A stretch of DNA of 33,135 bases, taken from positions 1-33,135 of the forward strand of contig JAUMXK010000022.1 of NCBI GenBank assembly GCA_030535295.1. Direction: 5' to 3'. The stretch is from Eubacteriales bacterium. GTDB taxonomy: Bacteria; Bacillota; Clostridia; Lachnospirales; Vallitaleaceae. The notes under the pieces are model-generated. The model was not told where the DNA came from and made no database searches. It worked only from the letters and a program-made list of their open reading frames with translations. Shown here in pieces: positions 24,871 to 33,135 of this stretch. The position numbers and the translations under genes are program-made. Position 1 is the stretch's first letter, and every line of letters starts with the position of its first letter.

Positions 24871-25470
24871 TTATAAGGATAAGTATCGCAATGCCAATTT
24901 TATCATATCTTCCAAGCTGTTTTCGTCGGATACTTTCTTTAGAGCAGAACTAGCTTCGGATACTGAATAGCCCAAGCCGACCAAAGCTTCCAATGCCTCC
25001 GAGCGTTTACTGGTATTGGTATTTTCCGCAAAAGAAATTGTATCACTGCCGCCGCTTGTAGAGAAGCTAGCTTTTAATTTATCCTGCAATTCAATGACCA
25101 GCTTAGAAGCCGTTTTTTTGCCAATGCCTTTGGCAGTAGAAATACTGTCTACATCATTGGATAAAATCGCAAAACGCAGCTGCTCGGGTGTCATTAAGGA
25201 CAAAATAGCCAGTGCTCCCTTCGGGCCGATTCCGCTAACCGTAATCAGCATACGGAAGATATCCAAATCTTCTTTTGTCAAGAAACCGAAAAGCTTTAAG
25301 ATGTCTTCACGAACATATAATTCGGTATAGATTTTCACTTCCTCGTTTTTGGCAGGAAGAGCAGGTAATACCGACAAAGGTACTTCTACCACATATCCGA
25401 TACCGTTATTTTCTATTACAATCTCATTTTCGCCTTTGTGAACCAATTCACCTTTTATATAATGTATCAT
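24871..25470 (-). CDS. ruvA: Holliday junction DNA helicase subunit RuvA
   Basis: Tetrameric junction-binding partner of RuvB. The 199 residues show the N-terminal OB-fold (MIHYIKGELVHKGENEIVIENNG split by the fold), then LFGFLTKEDLDIFRMLITVSGIGPKGALAILS and GIGKKTASKLVIELQDK, which are the two helix-hairpin-helix motifs, and a C-terminal domain (EALVGLGYSVSEASSALKKV) that contacts RuvB. AAAGGAAT precedes the ATG. It is the first gene after a 167-base gap holding an extended -10 promoter. Confidence 0.97.
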   Translation of the reverse strand: MIHYIKGELVHKGENEIVIENNGIGYVVEVPLSVLPALPAKNEEVKIYTELYVREDILKLFGFLTKEDLDIFRMLITVSGIGPKGALAILSLMTPEQLRFAILSNDVDSISTAKGIGKKTASKLVIELQDKLKASFSTSGGSDTISFAENTNTSKRSEALEALVGLGYSVSEASSALKKVSDENSLEDMIKLALRYLSL

Positions 25471-25579
25471 TTTGTATTCCTTTACATACTATTGTGTTCA
25501 AAATAAAAACGCAAGAATATTAACTTTTTATTTTGTATTTGATGTTTTTTTGAGTCTTTCGTTCAAAAGATGTACAGAA

Positions 25580-25588
25580 ATTATACCA
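25580..25588 (-). promoter_or_regulatory. Extended -10 promoter of ruvAB
   Basis: TGGTATAAT on the minus strand is a perfect TATAAT with a TGn extension. No good -35 box lies upstream. The leader to ruvA would be about 105 bases. No convincing LexA box is present. Confidence 0.5.
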
Positions 25589-25637
25589 TAAAGAAAAGTG
25601 AAAAACCAGTAAAATTTAAAAAACAATAAATATTCAT

Positions 25638-26435
25638 TTACCGATCCTTGCTTCGTATAATGAGGCATCTTCCCTTTTTTAATGAAATCGTTGCCCCATC
25701 TCTAACAACTTCATTGCTCAAAAGAAGTGAGGCTTTCTCCTGAGAAATGGTGGCTTTCTCCAAGGAATATAAAAATCCATCTAAACTAAGCTCCACCAAT
25801 GATTCGGAGAATGGTAAAATGCTTAAAAAAGGAAATTGGCTATTATATTGGAAGGATAATAGGCTCTCTCCCTGCATCGGGACAATGATATTGTCCCTGC
25901 CTCGATACGTCAGGTTGAGTTCTCGAATAAATTCGAAAGCAATCCATAAATTGCTCAGGCTGTGGTCGATTCGGCTACCGATTGCTCCCAATATTTCTAC
26001 ATTCGGTTTTTCTGAATGTTCCTGAAAGGCAGCAGCGGATTTTACTTCCATTTGGAGAGGACAAAATATCTGTTTCATTGGAGAAGACGAAATTTCTAGC
26101 GGCTGATAGTATTTTTTCCACTCTTGTTGTAGTCCGGAAAAACCGAAATGACATAATATAGTTATGGCTTTTAAAGCCAGATAGGTATCACTAAAATCTT
26201 TTTCGGCAGGAAATCGAAAGATTTCTGTTTTGCGGGCTTTCTCTATTTTCGACAATGATAAAGGAGAAATGGAGTCCAAATCACCTACTAAAATATCCGG
26301 AAAGAGATTTTGCTCCAGCAGTGCTTCCGCTCCGCTATCAGCTGCAATCCAAATGACATTCTGTAATTGTCTGACTTGCTCTAGTTCTTCCGGATAAACT
26401 TTTCCGCCGGAAACAATACAGTAAGTCAGGCTCAT
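25638..26435 (-). CDS. Thiamine pyrophosphokinase with an internal insertion
   Basis: Transfers pyrophosphate from ATP to thiamine, making thiamine diphosphate. Motifs are ADSGAEALL (32-40), GDLDSIS (51-57), EKDFSDTYLAL (78-88) and GAIGSRIDHSLSNL (150-163), followed by the C-terminal substrate-binding half. The chain is 265 residues against about 210 usual. The excess falls at about residues 97-144 between the EKDFSDT and GAIGSRIDH motifs, in a segment with aromatic and Pro-rich sequence (EWKKYYQPLEISSSP) that I do not recognise. The motif residues around it are intact, so the enzyme is probably active. The ATG overlaps the rpe stop by four bases (ATGA). It is the last gene of the rsmB-to-kinase block. 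Confidence 0.88.
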   Translation of the reverse strand: MSLTYCIVSGGKVYPEELEQVRQLQNVIWIAADSGAEALLEQNLFPDILVGDLDSISPLSLSKIEKARKTEIFRFPAEKDFSDTYLALKAITILCHFGFSGLQQEWKKYYQPLEISSSPMKQIFCPLQMEVKSAAAFQEHSEKPNVEILGAIGSRIDHSLSNLWIAFEFIRELNLTYRGRDNIIVPMQGESLLSFQYNSQFPFLSILPFSESLVELSLDGFLYSLEKATISQEKASLLLSNEVVRDGATISLKKGRCLIIRSKDR

Positions 26436-27085
26436 TCTTTGACTCCTTGGATTTTTTCAATGGCTTCGGCGACATTGGAAGCTCCAAATACAGCAGAGCC
26501 TGCCACTAAAATATCAGCTCCGGCTTCCGCAATCAGGGCTGCATTTTCAGTATTGACACCGCCGTCTACTTCAATATCATAGTGATAACCATACTCTTCA
26601 CGTATTTTCTTTAATTCGGCAATTTTCTTCAAAGAAGAAGCAATAAATTTTTGTCCTCCGAATCCCGGATTGACAGACATGACCAGAACACGGTCTACTT
26701 CCGGCAATACTTCTTGCAAAGCCGATACCGGCGTGGCAGGATTGAAGGTGATTCCTGCTCTTTTTCCGAGCTCTTTGATTTGATGTATGGTGCGATGAAT
26801 ATGCGGATTGCCTTCAATGTGAACGGTAATGGTATCAGCACCTGCATTGGCAAAGTCCTCAATATATATTTCCGGCTGAACAATCATCAAATGAACATCC
26901 AGCGGCTTTTGAGTCAAAGGACGAATCTGCTTTACAATCATGGCACCGAAACTGATATTGGGAACGAATAAGCCATCCATAATATCGACATGGATTTCAT
27001 CGCATCCTGCCAAGTCGATTTTCTGAATATCTTCTCCCAATCGGGTAAAATCAGCGGATAAAATTGATGGAGCTATTTTTCTCAT
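26432..27085 (-). CDS. rpe: Ribulose-phosphate 3-epimerase
   Basis: Interconverts ribulose 5-phosphate and xylulose 5-phosphate in the pentose phosphate pathway. The 217-residue TIM barrel has KIAPSILSADFTRLGED, HVDIMDGLFVPNISFG with the metal-binding His and catalytic Asp, DVHLMI, VMSVNPGFGGQKF and EVDGGVN. All active-site motifs are present. AAAGGAT precedes the ATG. It lies 77 bases after rsgA, and this order is widely kept in Firmicutes. Confidence 0.97.
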   Translation of the reverse strand: MRKIAPSILSADFTRLGEDIQKIDLAGCDEIHVDIMDGLFVPNISFGAMIVKQIRPLTQKPLDVHLMIVQPEIYIEDFANAGADTITVHIEGNPHIHRTIHQIKELGKRAGITFNPATPVSALQEVLPEVDRVLVMSVNPGFGGQKFIASSLKKIAELKKIREEYGYHYDIEVDGGVNTENAALIAEAGADILVAGSAVFGASNVAEAIEKIQGVKE

Positions 27086-27162
27086 ATTCCAATCCTTTCT
27101 ATGCTATCAAGATTATGAATCCGCAATCAACTTTGTATCTTGCAATTCAAATGCATGGTAGG

Positions 27163-28029
27163 CTATCTGTAGTTATTGTTTCGGGTTTGCTGCTCTTTTA
27201 ATTGAAGATAGCTTTCGTAGCGACTTTTCCATATTTTCCCTTCTTGTACGGCAGCCTTGACAGCACATTTATTTTCTTTGTCATGTAAGCAATCCAGAAA
27301 TTGACAGCCATCTGCATACGAAGAAAAGTCCGGAAAGTAGTGCTTGATTTCACGAGAATTCAAATCCGACAATTCCAGAGTTGTAAAACCCGGTGTATCA
27401 ACAATAAAGCTTTCCTCGTCAAGAGGAATCAAATTGACATGTCTGGTAGTGTGTTTTCCTCTACCTATTTTTTCACTGACTCCTCCCACTTCCATTTGGA
27501 TTTCTTTTTGCCATAAGTTTACCAAGGTGGATTTTCCGGTTCCGGATGGACCGGCCAGTGCCGTTGTTTTCCCATGAAGTAATTTCCGCAGGCTACTTAA
27601 ATCTGAGTGATGAGCGGAAAAGAAAAAAACGGAATATCCAATGTTGCGATAATTCTCCGCTTCCGGAATCGCAGAATTGTCCAAATCGGATTTATTGAAT
27701 CCAATGATGACAGGCAGACCTTTGTGCTCCAGCATGACCAGAAAGCGGTCCAAAAGGTTAAAATTGGGCTTTGGACTTTCCAGTGCAAATAACAGCAGAA
27801 TTTGGTCGATATTGGAAACAGCAGGACGAATGAGTTCGTTTTTTCGTGGGTAAATTTTGGTGATAAAACCCTTTCCCTTTTCACCGGAAGGCTCAATATC
27901 CACGTCATCTCCTACCAGAAGACTTTCTTTGGTTTTGCGAAATAAGCCTCTGGCTTTGCATTCTATAATTTCAGTTGGCGTTTGCACATAATAAAAGCCG
28001 CCGATTCCTTTGATTATTTTTCCTTTCAT
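27163..28029 (-). CDS. rsgA: Ribosome small subunit-dependent GTPase RsgA
   Basis: Circularly permuted GTPase that assists late maturation of the 30S subunit. The 288 residues show an OB-fold N-terminus, then the permuted order G4 (GFNKSDL), G1 (GPSGTGKSTLVN) and G3 (VDTPGF), and a zinc knuckle near the C-terminus with GCQFLDCLHDKENKC. All elements are intact. The start lies one base after the kinase stop codon, with GAGGAA inside the kinase gene end, so translation is likely coupled to the kinase gene. Confidence 0.97.
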   Translation of the reverse strand: MKGKIIKGIGGFYYVQTPTEIIECKARGLFRKTKESLLVGDDVDIEPSGEKGKGFITKIYPRKNELIRPAVSNIDQILLLFALESPKPNFNLLDRFLVMLEHKGLPVIIGFNKSDLDNSAIPEAENYRNIGYSVFFFSAHHSDLSSLRKLLHGKTTALAGPSGTGKSTLVNLWQKEIQMEVGGVSEKIGRGKHTTRHVNLIPLDEESFIVDTPGFTTLELSDLNSREIKHYFPDFSSYADGCQFLDCLHDKENKCAVKAAVQEGKIWKSRYESYLQLKEQQTRNNNYR

Positions 28030-28030
28030 A

Positions 28031-29926
28031 CTATTCCTCGGTAAAAATGATTTGTCTGGTGTATTGTTTTACTCCATCCAAATATACAGTAATAATAGCG
28101 GTTCCGGTGCCTTCCTCCGATAAAATCAGTGGGAATTGGTCGGCATTGACTTCCTGATCAAAAATAACCTTTTCTGCATTGTCTTTGGTCAGAGTGACTT
28201 TGACCGTGCCGGTTTCCTGAGTGGAGTCAAACAAAGGATTGATACGAATTTCCACTTTCTTTTGGACAAATTCTTTGCCTAGGCTGACATAGATGTCAAT
28301 ATCAGAGCCTTTAACCACCTTACTTTTTGGAGCGATGCTCATCCGAAAGACTTTGCCTTTTTCGACTTGATCGTTGTAATTCTCAATTACATTGACAATG
28401 AATCCCTGTTCCGTCAATTTGGCCGCCGCTTCTTGCTTGGATAAATTGATCACATCATTGACTTCGACCACTTCCACCTCCGCTCCCTTACTGACATAAA
28501 TGGTCACGATACTGCCCTTAGGAAGGAGACTGTCCGGAGCCGGAGATTGGCGAAAGACATTGCCGATAGCCGCTTCGGAATTGTTTTCGAATATTTTTTC
28601 TACGACAAAACCAAGCTCCAAAAGTTTTTTCTCGGCTTCTGTATAACTGAAATTAGTGACATCCATCATCGGCTTTTCTTCGACACCTTTACTGACAATA
28701 ATACTGACAACGTTTGATTTATCAATATTTTCATTGGCAGGAATGCTTTGCTCGATGATATAGCCCTTGGTGATGGTATCATGATATACATAACCTTCAA
28801 TTTCATATTTTAAGTCCGGATAACGCTCCCCTAATTCTTCGACATTTTGATTGAACAGATTCGGCACTTGCAGCATTTGAGGCAACCATTTATTAATATT
28901 CGCCGGTATAATCAAAACAGCGAGGATTATAGCTACCACCAAAGCACTGATAATGGCTCCTGCTTTAATCATTTTTTCGTAGGGATCTTTTTCGCCGCCA
29001 TAATCCTGAAATTCTTTCTGACTCCAAATTTGTTTGATATCATTTTTGGGAATTTTCAGGGTTTGGTTGGAATCCTGATGACTGTACTCAATAACTTCTT
29101 CCGGATGCTGATAGGCTGCTTTCAAGTCAACCAGCATATCTTTTGCCGTAGAATAGCGATTGATCACTTTCTTTTCGGTTGCTCTCTTGATAATGGTTTC
29201 AAAATTACGGCTGATTTTCGGATTCTTATCACAAATACTTGGAATGGTGCCGTCAATGTGCATCAAAGCAATATTGACGGGATTATCTCCATTATACGGA
29301 ACTTCTCCGGTTGCCATTTCATACATGGTAATGCCGAGGGAATATAAATCACTGCATTCTTTTTGGACAATTCCTCGCACCTGTTCCGGTGACACATAAT
29401 GGACGGAACCGGTCAGGGCCTCGTTCATATCAATGGTTTTATCTGTGATAATATGAGCGATTCCAAAGTCCATGACTTTTATTTTATTGTTTTTGGTCCA
29501 GAAAATATTTTGCGGCTTAATATCTCGGTGAATAATATGGTTACTGTGTGCATGAGAAAGAGCCGCCAATACACTGGAAGCCACCAGATAAATTTGAGCT
29601 TCGGTCAGAACACCGGATTCTTTGATGACCTTTTTTAAGGTTCTGCCTTCCAAGTATTCCATCACAATATAGTGAAAGTCTTCCTCATCACCGACATCAT
29701 AAACAGCTACAATATTCGGATGTGACAAACCTGCCGCAGCTTGAGCTTCTACTTTGAAACGTTTTACCAGATTTTCATCTTCACATAATTCCGATTTTAA
29801 GATTTTGATGGCAACAAAACGATTTAGCTTATGACATCTGGCTTTGTAGACATCCGACATACCGCCTGTGCCGATTTTCTTGATTATTTCATAACGATTA
29901 TTAATTAAGTCACCTTTGTTTAACAT
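28031..29926 (-). CDS. prkC: PASTA-domain serine/threonine protein kinase
   Basis: Membrane receptor kinase that senses muropeptides or lipid II and controls wall synthesis, division and dormancy exit. The 631 residues comprise an N-terminal Hanks kinase domain (IGTGGMSDVYKA, VAIKILK, HRDIKPQNIF, DFGIAH, and GSVHYVSPEQ in the activation loop), a juxtamembrane stretch, one membrane helix (about residues 330-350, AIISALVVAIILAVLII) and three extracellular PASTA repeats ending in VSKG, VSKG and VSLGK. A final region of about 70 residues, unlike PASTA, looks beta-rich (VKVTLTKDNAEKVIFDQEV). It overlaps the phosphatase gene by seven bases. GAGGAT precedes the ATG. Confidence 0.96.
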   Translation of the reverse strand: MLNKGDLINNRYEIIKKIGTGGMSDVYKARCHKLNRFVAIKILKSELCEDENLVKRFKVEAQAAAGLSHPNIVAVYDVGDEEDFHYIVMEYLEGRTLKKVIKESGVLTEAQIYLVASSVLAALSHAHSNHIIHRDIKPQNIFWTKNNKIKVMDFGIAHIITDKTIDMNEALTGSVHYVSPEQVRGIVQKECSDLYSLGITMYEMATGEVPYNGDNPVNIALMHIDGTIPSICDKNPKISRNFETIIKRATEKKVINRYSTAKDMLVDLKAAYQHPEEVIEYSHQDSNQTLKIPKNDIKQIWSQKEFQDYGGEKDPYEKMIKAGAIISALVVAIILAVLIIPANINKWLPQMLQVPNLFNQNVEELGERYPDLKYEIEGYVYHDTITKGYIIEQSIPANENIDKSNVVSIIVSKGVEEKPMMDVTNFSYTEAEKKLLELGFVVEKIFENNSEAAIGNVFRQSPAPDSLLPKGSIVTIYVSKGAEVEVVEVNDVINLSKQEAAAKLTEQGFIVNVIENYNDQVEKGKVFRMSIAPKSKVVKGSDIDIYVSLGKEFVQKKVEIRINPLFDSTQETGTVKVTLTKDNAEKVIFDQEVNADQFPLILSEEGTGTAIITVYLDGVKQYTRQIIFTEE

Positions 29927-30669
29927 AAGTTATCCTCTCTTTCGGTCGGATTACTTACAAGCAAAATAGTGATATTATCGGTACTTTGGTTGGCAAGTGC
30001 TTCTTTTAGTAAATCATTCGCCAATTCTTCCAAACTTTTTTCTTGCTTTAAAATTTCTTGCATTTCACTTCTTCTCAAAAAATTGCTCAAGCCGTCGGTA
30101 CAAAGCAGCAGGATGTCGTTTTCTTTTGCTTCGACCTGATAGATATCTGCATCAATTTCATGTTCCATACCGATAGCTTTGCTGATTAGATTTCGGTTTT
30201 CATGATGATAAGCTTCTTCTTCTGTGATAACACCCAATTCTTGAAGTTCTTGAACCGGTGAATGATCCTTGGTAATTCTCTTTAGCTCACCATCCCGTAA
30301 AAGATAAGCCCTGCTGTCGCCGATATTTGCAATCAAATATTGGTTTTCAAGTACAGATAAGGCAACCAGAGTGGTTCCCATTTCATAACAATTATTGTTT
30401 TTTTGTCCGTATTCAAATACGCTTTTATTGGCTTCTAAGTACGCCTCTTTTAAGAGTTGTCCAAGGTTTGGCTGAATGGTTTCCAGACAATAACGGACAA
30501 CCGAGTCGATTGCCATACGGGAGGCCACTTCTCCGGCCTTGTGTCCGCCCAAACCATCTGCTACCATAAACAAATTAGGTAAGTCACCTACTTGTTCTTT
30601 GGTGAAAAAATAATCATCTTCATTAATTTTACGCCCGTTACCGATATCGGTGATTGCTATTACTTGCAT
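29920..30669 (-). CDS. prpC: PPM-type serine/threonine protein phosphatase
   Basis: Metal-dependent phosphatase that reverses phosphorylation by the PASTA kinase encoded next. The 249-residue PP2C-like domain has the metal-binding motifs DIGNGRKINEDDYF, VADGLGGHKAGEVAS, IANIGDSRAYLLRDG, LLCTDGLSNFL and STDNITILLV. The frame opens at 30702, but GAGGAAG lies four bases before the ATG at 30669 and MQVIAITDIG is the family N-terminus, so I chose it. The start overlaps the rlmN end by ten bases and the kinase start overlaps its own end, showing tight coupling of kinase and phosphatase. Confidence 0.95.
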   Translation of the reverse strand: MQVIAITDIGNGRKINEDDYFFTKEQVGDLPNLFMVADGLGGHKAGEVASRMAIDSVVRYCLETIQPNLGQLLKEAYLEANKSVFEYGQKNNNCYEMGTTLVALSVLENQYLIANIGDSRAYLLRDGELKRITKDHSPVQELQELGVITEEEAYHHENRNLISKAIGMEHEIDADIYQVEAKENDILLLCTDGLSNFLRRSEMQEILKQEKSLEELANDLLKEALANQSTDNITILLVSNPTEREDNLC

Positions 30670-31703
30670 ATTTCTTCCTCTTTTTTCCTGAGCTGACCAC
30701 ATGCAGCATCAATATTTTTACCTAGTGTTCTTCGTAAAGAAACGGGAATACCTGCTTTTTCAATGGAATTCTTAAAACTATATTGTCTGGCCTTATCGGG
30801 AGCCTTTTGTGTCCGCTCCACTACTGGATTGATAGGAATCAGATTGACATGACACAAAAGTCCCTGACAAAAATGTATCAAAGCTTCCGCATCGGAAATC
30901 AAATCAGTTTGATTTTCAATCAGGCCATATTCAAATGTCAGTCTGCGATTGGTTTTCTCTACATAATAAAGACATGCCTCTCTTAATTGCTCCAGATTGT
31001 ATTTACGGGCAATCGGCATGATGGCTGCCCTTTTTTCTTGGGTCGCTTGGTGAAGACTGATAGCCAGATTGACTTGCAGCTCTTTATCTGCAAAGTCTTT
31101 GATTTTATCGACCAAACCACAGGTTGAGACTGTAATATGTCTTGCACCTAAATTTCTGCCTTTCGGATGATTGATAATTTCAATGAAGCGCAGTAATTCC
31201 TCGTAATTGTCAAACGGCTCCCCCATTCCCATAACAACTACGGAATGAATCGGGCCATAGCGTCTTTCTAATTCATAGATTTGTAAAAGCATTTCTGCGG
31301 CGGATAAATGACGAGTCAAACCGCCCAAAGTGGAAGCACAAAAAGTACAGCCCATGCGGCATCCGACCTGTGAAGAAATACATACGGAATGTCCATGCTC
31401 ATAAACCATCCGAACGGTTTCGGCATATTGTCTGTCGTCAAAGCGATAGAGCATTTTCTGGGTGCCGTCTTCTTCGTCAAGTTGCTCCCGAATAACTTCA
31501 ATTTGAGGGATGTAGCAAAGCGTTTCCAATTTCTCTCGAAAAGGCTTTGAAAGATTGCTCATTTCCTCAATGAAAACAATCTTTTTTTGATGCAGCCATT
31601 CAAAAATTTGAGTGGCACGAAACTTTTTTTCGCCGATTTCCAAGATAAATGCTTCTAATTCTTGCAGTGTTAAGTTTAATAAATTTATTTTTTTTGTATT
31701 CAT
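30660..31703 (-). CDS. rlmN: Dual-specificity 23S rRNA/tRNA adenine-C2 methyltransferase RlmN
   Basis: Radical-SAM enzyme methylating A2503 of 23S rRNA and A37 of some tRNAs. The 347 residues include the cluster motif CRMGCTFC (Cys115, Cys119, Cys122), GMGEPFDNYEEL, and the C-terminal AACGQLR with Cys335 as the residue that is methylated in the reaction. The N-terminal helical part (RATQIFEWLHQKK) is present. The ribosome site is weak, with no GGAG within reach. The start lies only six bases after the rsmB stop codon, so reinitiation may matter. Confidence 0.96.
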   Translation of the reverse strand: MNTKKINLLNLTLQELEAFILEIGEKKFRATQIFEWLHQKKIVFIEEMSNLSKPFREKLETLCYIPQIEVIREQLDEEDGTQKMLYRFDDRQYAETVRMVYEHGHSVCISSQVGCRMGCTFCASTLGGLTRHLSAAEMLLQIYELERRYGPIHSVVVMGMGEPFDNYEELLRFIEIINHPKGRNLGARHITVSTCGLVDKIKDFADKELQVNLAISLHQATQEKRAAIMPIARKYNLEQLREACLYYVEKTNRRLTFEYGLIENQTDLISDAEALIHFCQGLLCHVNLIPINPVVERTQKAPDKARQYSFKNSIEKAGIPVSLRRTLGKNIDAACGQLRKKEEEICK

Positions 31704-31709
31704 AGTGAT

Positions 31710-33074
31710 TCAATCTTTTTCTTTTGTTTTCAATAATTTTGCAATAAAAAATCCATGCAAGCGGTAAGGCATAATTTGCAGCATACCGTCTTGCCAAAGG
31801 AGTTCTCCGTTTTCAGCCATTTTTTTGGCACTTTGAGTTTGGAAGATTGCCTCTTTTTGCAGGTTGCAAAGCTCAAATTCCGGATGTTTTGATAAAAAGT
31901 CTTGAACATTATCGCTATTTTCCCTGTGCAGCAATGTGCATGTAGTATAAAACAGTGCACCGCCTGTTTTCACATAGTTTGCCGCTTGCTCTAAGATATT
32001 TTTCTGTATTTTTTGCAGCTGTAAAACTGCTTCATCGACTACTCGATATTTGATTTCCGGCTTTGCAGAAATCACTCCCAGACCGGAGCAAGGTGCATCT
32101 ACAAGCACTGTATCAGCTTTTTCTGATTTTCGATGGTCATAAAGAGCGGCATCCTGGACGGTGGTTTGGATATTTTTCAGCTGCAATCTTTTAATGTTTT
32201 CTTCTATTTTTTTGGTTTTGATTTCACTGATGTCAGAGGCGATAATTCTGGCATCCGGTAATAAACTTGCCAAATGAGTGGATTTACCGCCGGGAGCGGC
32301 ACATAAGTCATAGATTAATTTCGGTTTATCTTGTGCTGCTAAATACCCTACCAGCATAGAGGATTCATCTTGAACCTGCAAATATCCTTTTTGAAAAGCT
32401 GGCTGCTCTTCAATATTTCCTTGAAAAGAATGAACATTTTGAAAAAAGATGCCTCCGGCAGGATATTTTTCATTCCACTTCTTGATTTCCTCAGCCGCTT
32501 CAGGCGAAGGTATATGTAGCCTTACATTGATTGGCTTTTCGGATAAGGATGACTTCAAAATTTTCTTCAGTTGTGCCTCTGTGTAGTCTTTTCTTAAAAG
32601 CTCGATGAATGCCTGAGGAGCGGAATAAGCTTTTTCCCAATCGCCCACCTTTTCTAATCGGCTCAACTCTTGGCGGATTGCTTCTTTTTCTTTGGCAATT
32701 TTATTCAATACTGCATTGACAAAGGCTACGGCTTTCCACTGCTTTTGTTTTTTGACCAAATTGACCGCTTCATTGACCACAGAATAATCCGGCACTTTAT
32801 CCATATATATCAGCTGGTAAACGGAAAGACGCAAAATAATCAGAACATCTTCCTGAATCTTTTTTAAACGAATGTTGGAGGCCTGCCGAATCAAGTAGTC
32901 CAAAGTAATTTGTCGTTCCAGAGTGCCGTGGACAATTTTTTTGATAAAAGCTTTTTGCACATTATTTAAATGGGAATACTCTGATACTTTTTTCAAATAA
33001 ACGGTCTTACTGAAATGCTTTTCGTCACATTCTCGCAAGATTTCAAGTGCAATTTCTCTTTCCTTTTTTATCAT
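31710..33074 (-). CDS. rsmB: 16S rRNA (cytosine-C5)-methyltransferase RsmB
   Basis: Methylates C967-type cytosine in 16S rRNA. The 454 residues consist of a NusB-like RNA-binding domain (about 1-135, EIALEILRECDE, FVNAVLNKI) and a SAM-dependent Rossmann domain with LCAAPGGKSTHLA, VDAPCSGLGVI and FYTTCTLLHRENSDNV. The two cysteines of DAPCSG and TTCT are the expected catalytic pair. The C-terminal GELLWQDGMLQIMPYRLHGFFIAKL is typical. AAAGGAAT precedes the ATG at 33074, which may overlap the end of an upstream gene by ATGA. It opens the conserved rsmB-rlmN-prpC-prkC block. Confidence 0.96.
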   Translation of the reverse strand: MIKKEREIALEILRECDEKHFSKTVYLKKVSEYSHLNNVQKAFIKKIVHGTLERQITLDYLIRQASNIRLKKIQEDVLIILRLSVYQLIYMDKVPDYSVVNEAVNLVKKQKQWKAVAFVNAVLNKIAKEKEAIRQELSRLEKVGDWEKAYSAPQAFIELLRKDYTEAQLKKILKSSLSEKPINVRLHIPSPEAAEEIKKWNEKYPAGGIFFQNVHSFQGNIEEQPAFQKGYLQVQDESSMLVGYLAAQDKPKLIYDLCAAPGGKSTHLASLLPDARIIASDISEIKTKKIEENIKRLQLKNIQTTVQDAALYDHRKSEKADTVLVDAPCSGLGVISAKPEIKYRVVDEAVLQLQKIQKNILEQAANYVKTGGALFYTTCTLLHRENSDNVQDFLSKHPEFELCNLQKEAIFQTQSAKKMAENGELLWQDGMLQIMPYRLHGFFIAKLLKTKEKD

Positions 33075-33135
33075 TTTTTTTGATTCCTTTGCATAAATAA
33101 CTCAACGTTCCCACAGCTTTTTAACTCAACTTTCC
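33071..33135 (-). CDS. Possible 3' end of an upstream gene cut by the window edge
   Basis: One minus-strand frame is open from the window edge to a TGA at 33071-33073 that overlaps the rsmB ATG as ATGA. Only about 20 codons are visible (ending FMQRNQKK), and the other two frames stop early. The four-base overlap fits the tight operon, in which related Firmicutes carry genes such as fmt or a zinc metallopeptidase before rsmB. The family cannot be identified from this fragment, and the open frame may be chance. Confidence 0.3.
   Translation of the reverse strand, partial: KVELKSCGNVELFMQRNQKK

Noticed and set aside
25540-25600. LexA-type operator before ruvA
   Set aside because: GAACGAAAGACT resembles the left half of a Firmicute LexA box, but the right half does not match.
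28847-29347. Plus-strand 166-codon open frame opposite the PASTA kinase
   Set aside because: Antisense to confirmed kinase and membrane-helix sequence, without a ribosome site or a recognisable domain.

Overview
The window reads as chromosomal DNA from a low-to-moderate-GC anaerobic Bacillota, most likely a Clostridia member that ferments amino acids or hydroxy acids. The basis is strong Shine-Dalgarno sites, consensus sigma-A promoters, an oxygen-sensitive radical dehydratase system with a ferredoxin-fused electron-transfer flavoprotein, and the Firmicute-type rsmB-rlmN-prpC-prkC-rsgA-rpe-thiamine pyrophosphokinase order. I cannot name a genus. Nearly every gene lies on the minus strand; the only convincing plus-strand gene is dps. 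I see no tRNA, rRNA, CRISPR array, insertion sequence or phage gene.

Left edge (1-3100): topoisomerase III (topB, probable TTG start), a small membrane protein, and a dps mini-ferritin with its own consensus promoter and terminator. Positions 3085-3704 hold no convincing gene. They do contain a consensus plus-strand promoter facing a bidirectional terminator, so a small RNA of about 240 nt is possible.

Centre (3705-15800): a ten-gene minus-strand unit behind one strong promoter, in transcript order: YkvI-type membrane transporter, LarA-like nickel-dependent 2-hydroxyacid racemase homologue, dehydratase activator (hadI), 2-hydroxyacyl-CoA dehydratase subunits (hadB, hadC), acyl-CoA ligase, acyl-CoA dehydrogenase, etfB, ferredoxin-fused etfA, and family III CoA-transferase. 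This resembles the reductive branch of Stickland fermentation (the had and fld systems of Clostridioides difficile and Clostridium sporogenes). However, the usual 2-hydroxyacid dehydrogenase is absent, and a racemase homologue plus a transporter stand at the front. My reading, which is inference, is a module that imports a 2-hydroxy acid, racemises it to the usable enantiomer, activates it with CoA, dehydrates it to an enoyl-CoA, and reduces that with a probably electron-bifurcating Acd-Etf complex. Hairpins divide the unit into segments, and a structured inverted repeat sits in its 5' leader.

Right part (16007-33135): gpsA and a VanY-type lipoprotein carboxypeptidase share a transcript. A Nudix hydrolase stands alone. 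zapA, a U32 peptidase-family protein and an FtsW/RodA-type protein form a cell-division/cell-wall unit. ruvA-ruvB is followed by a winged-helix regulator. The final block, rsmB-rlmN-prpC-prkC-rsgA-rpe-thiamine pyrophosphokinase, combines RNA modification, PASTA-kinase signalling, ribosome assembly and metabolism, with overlapping or closely spaced genes throughout.
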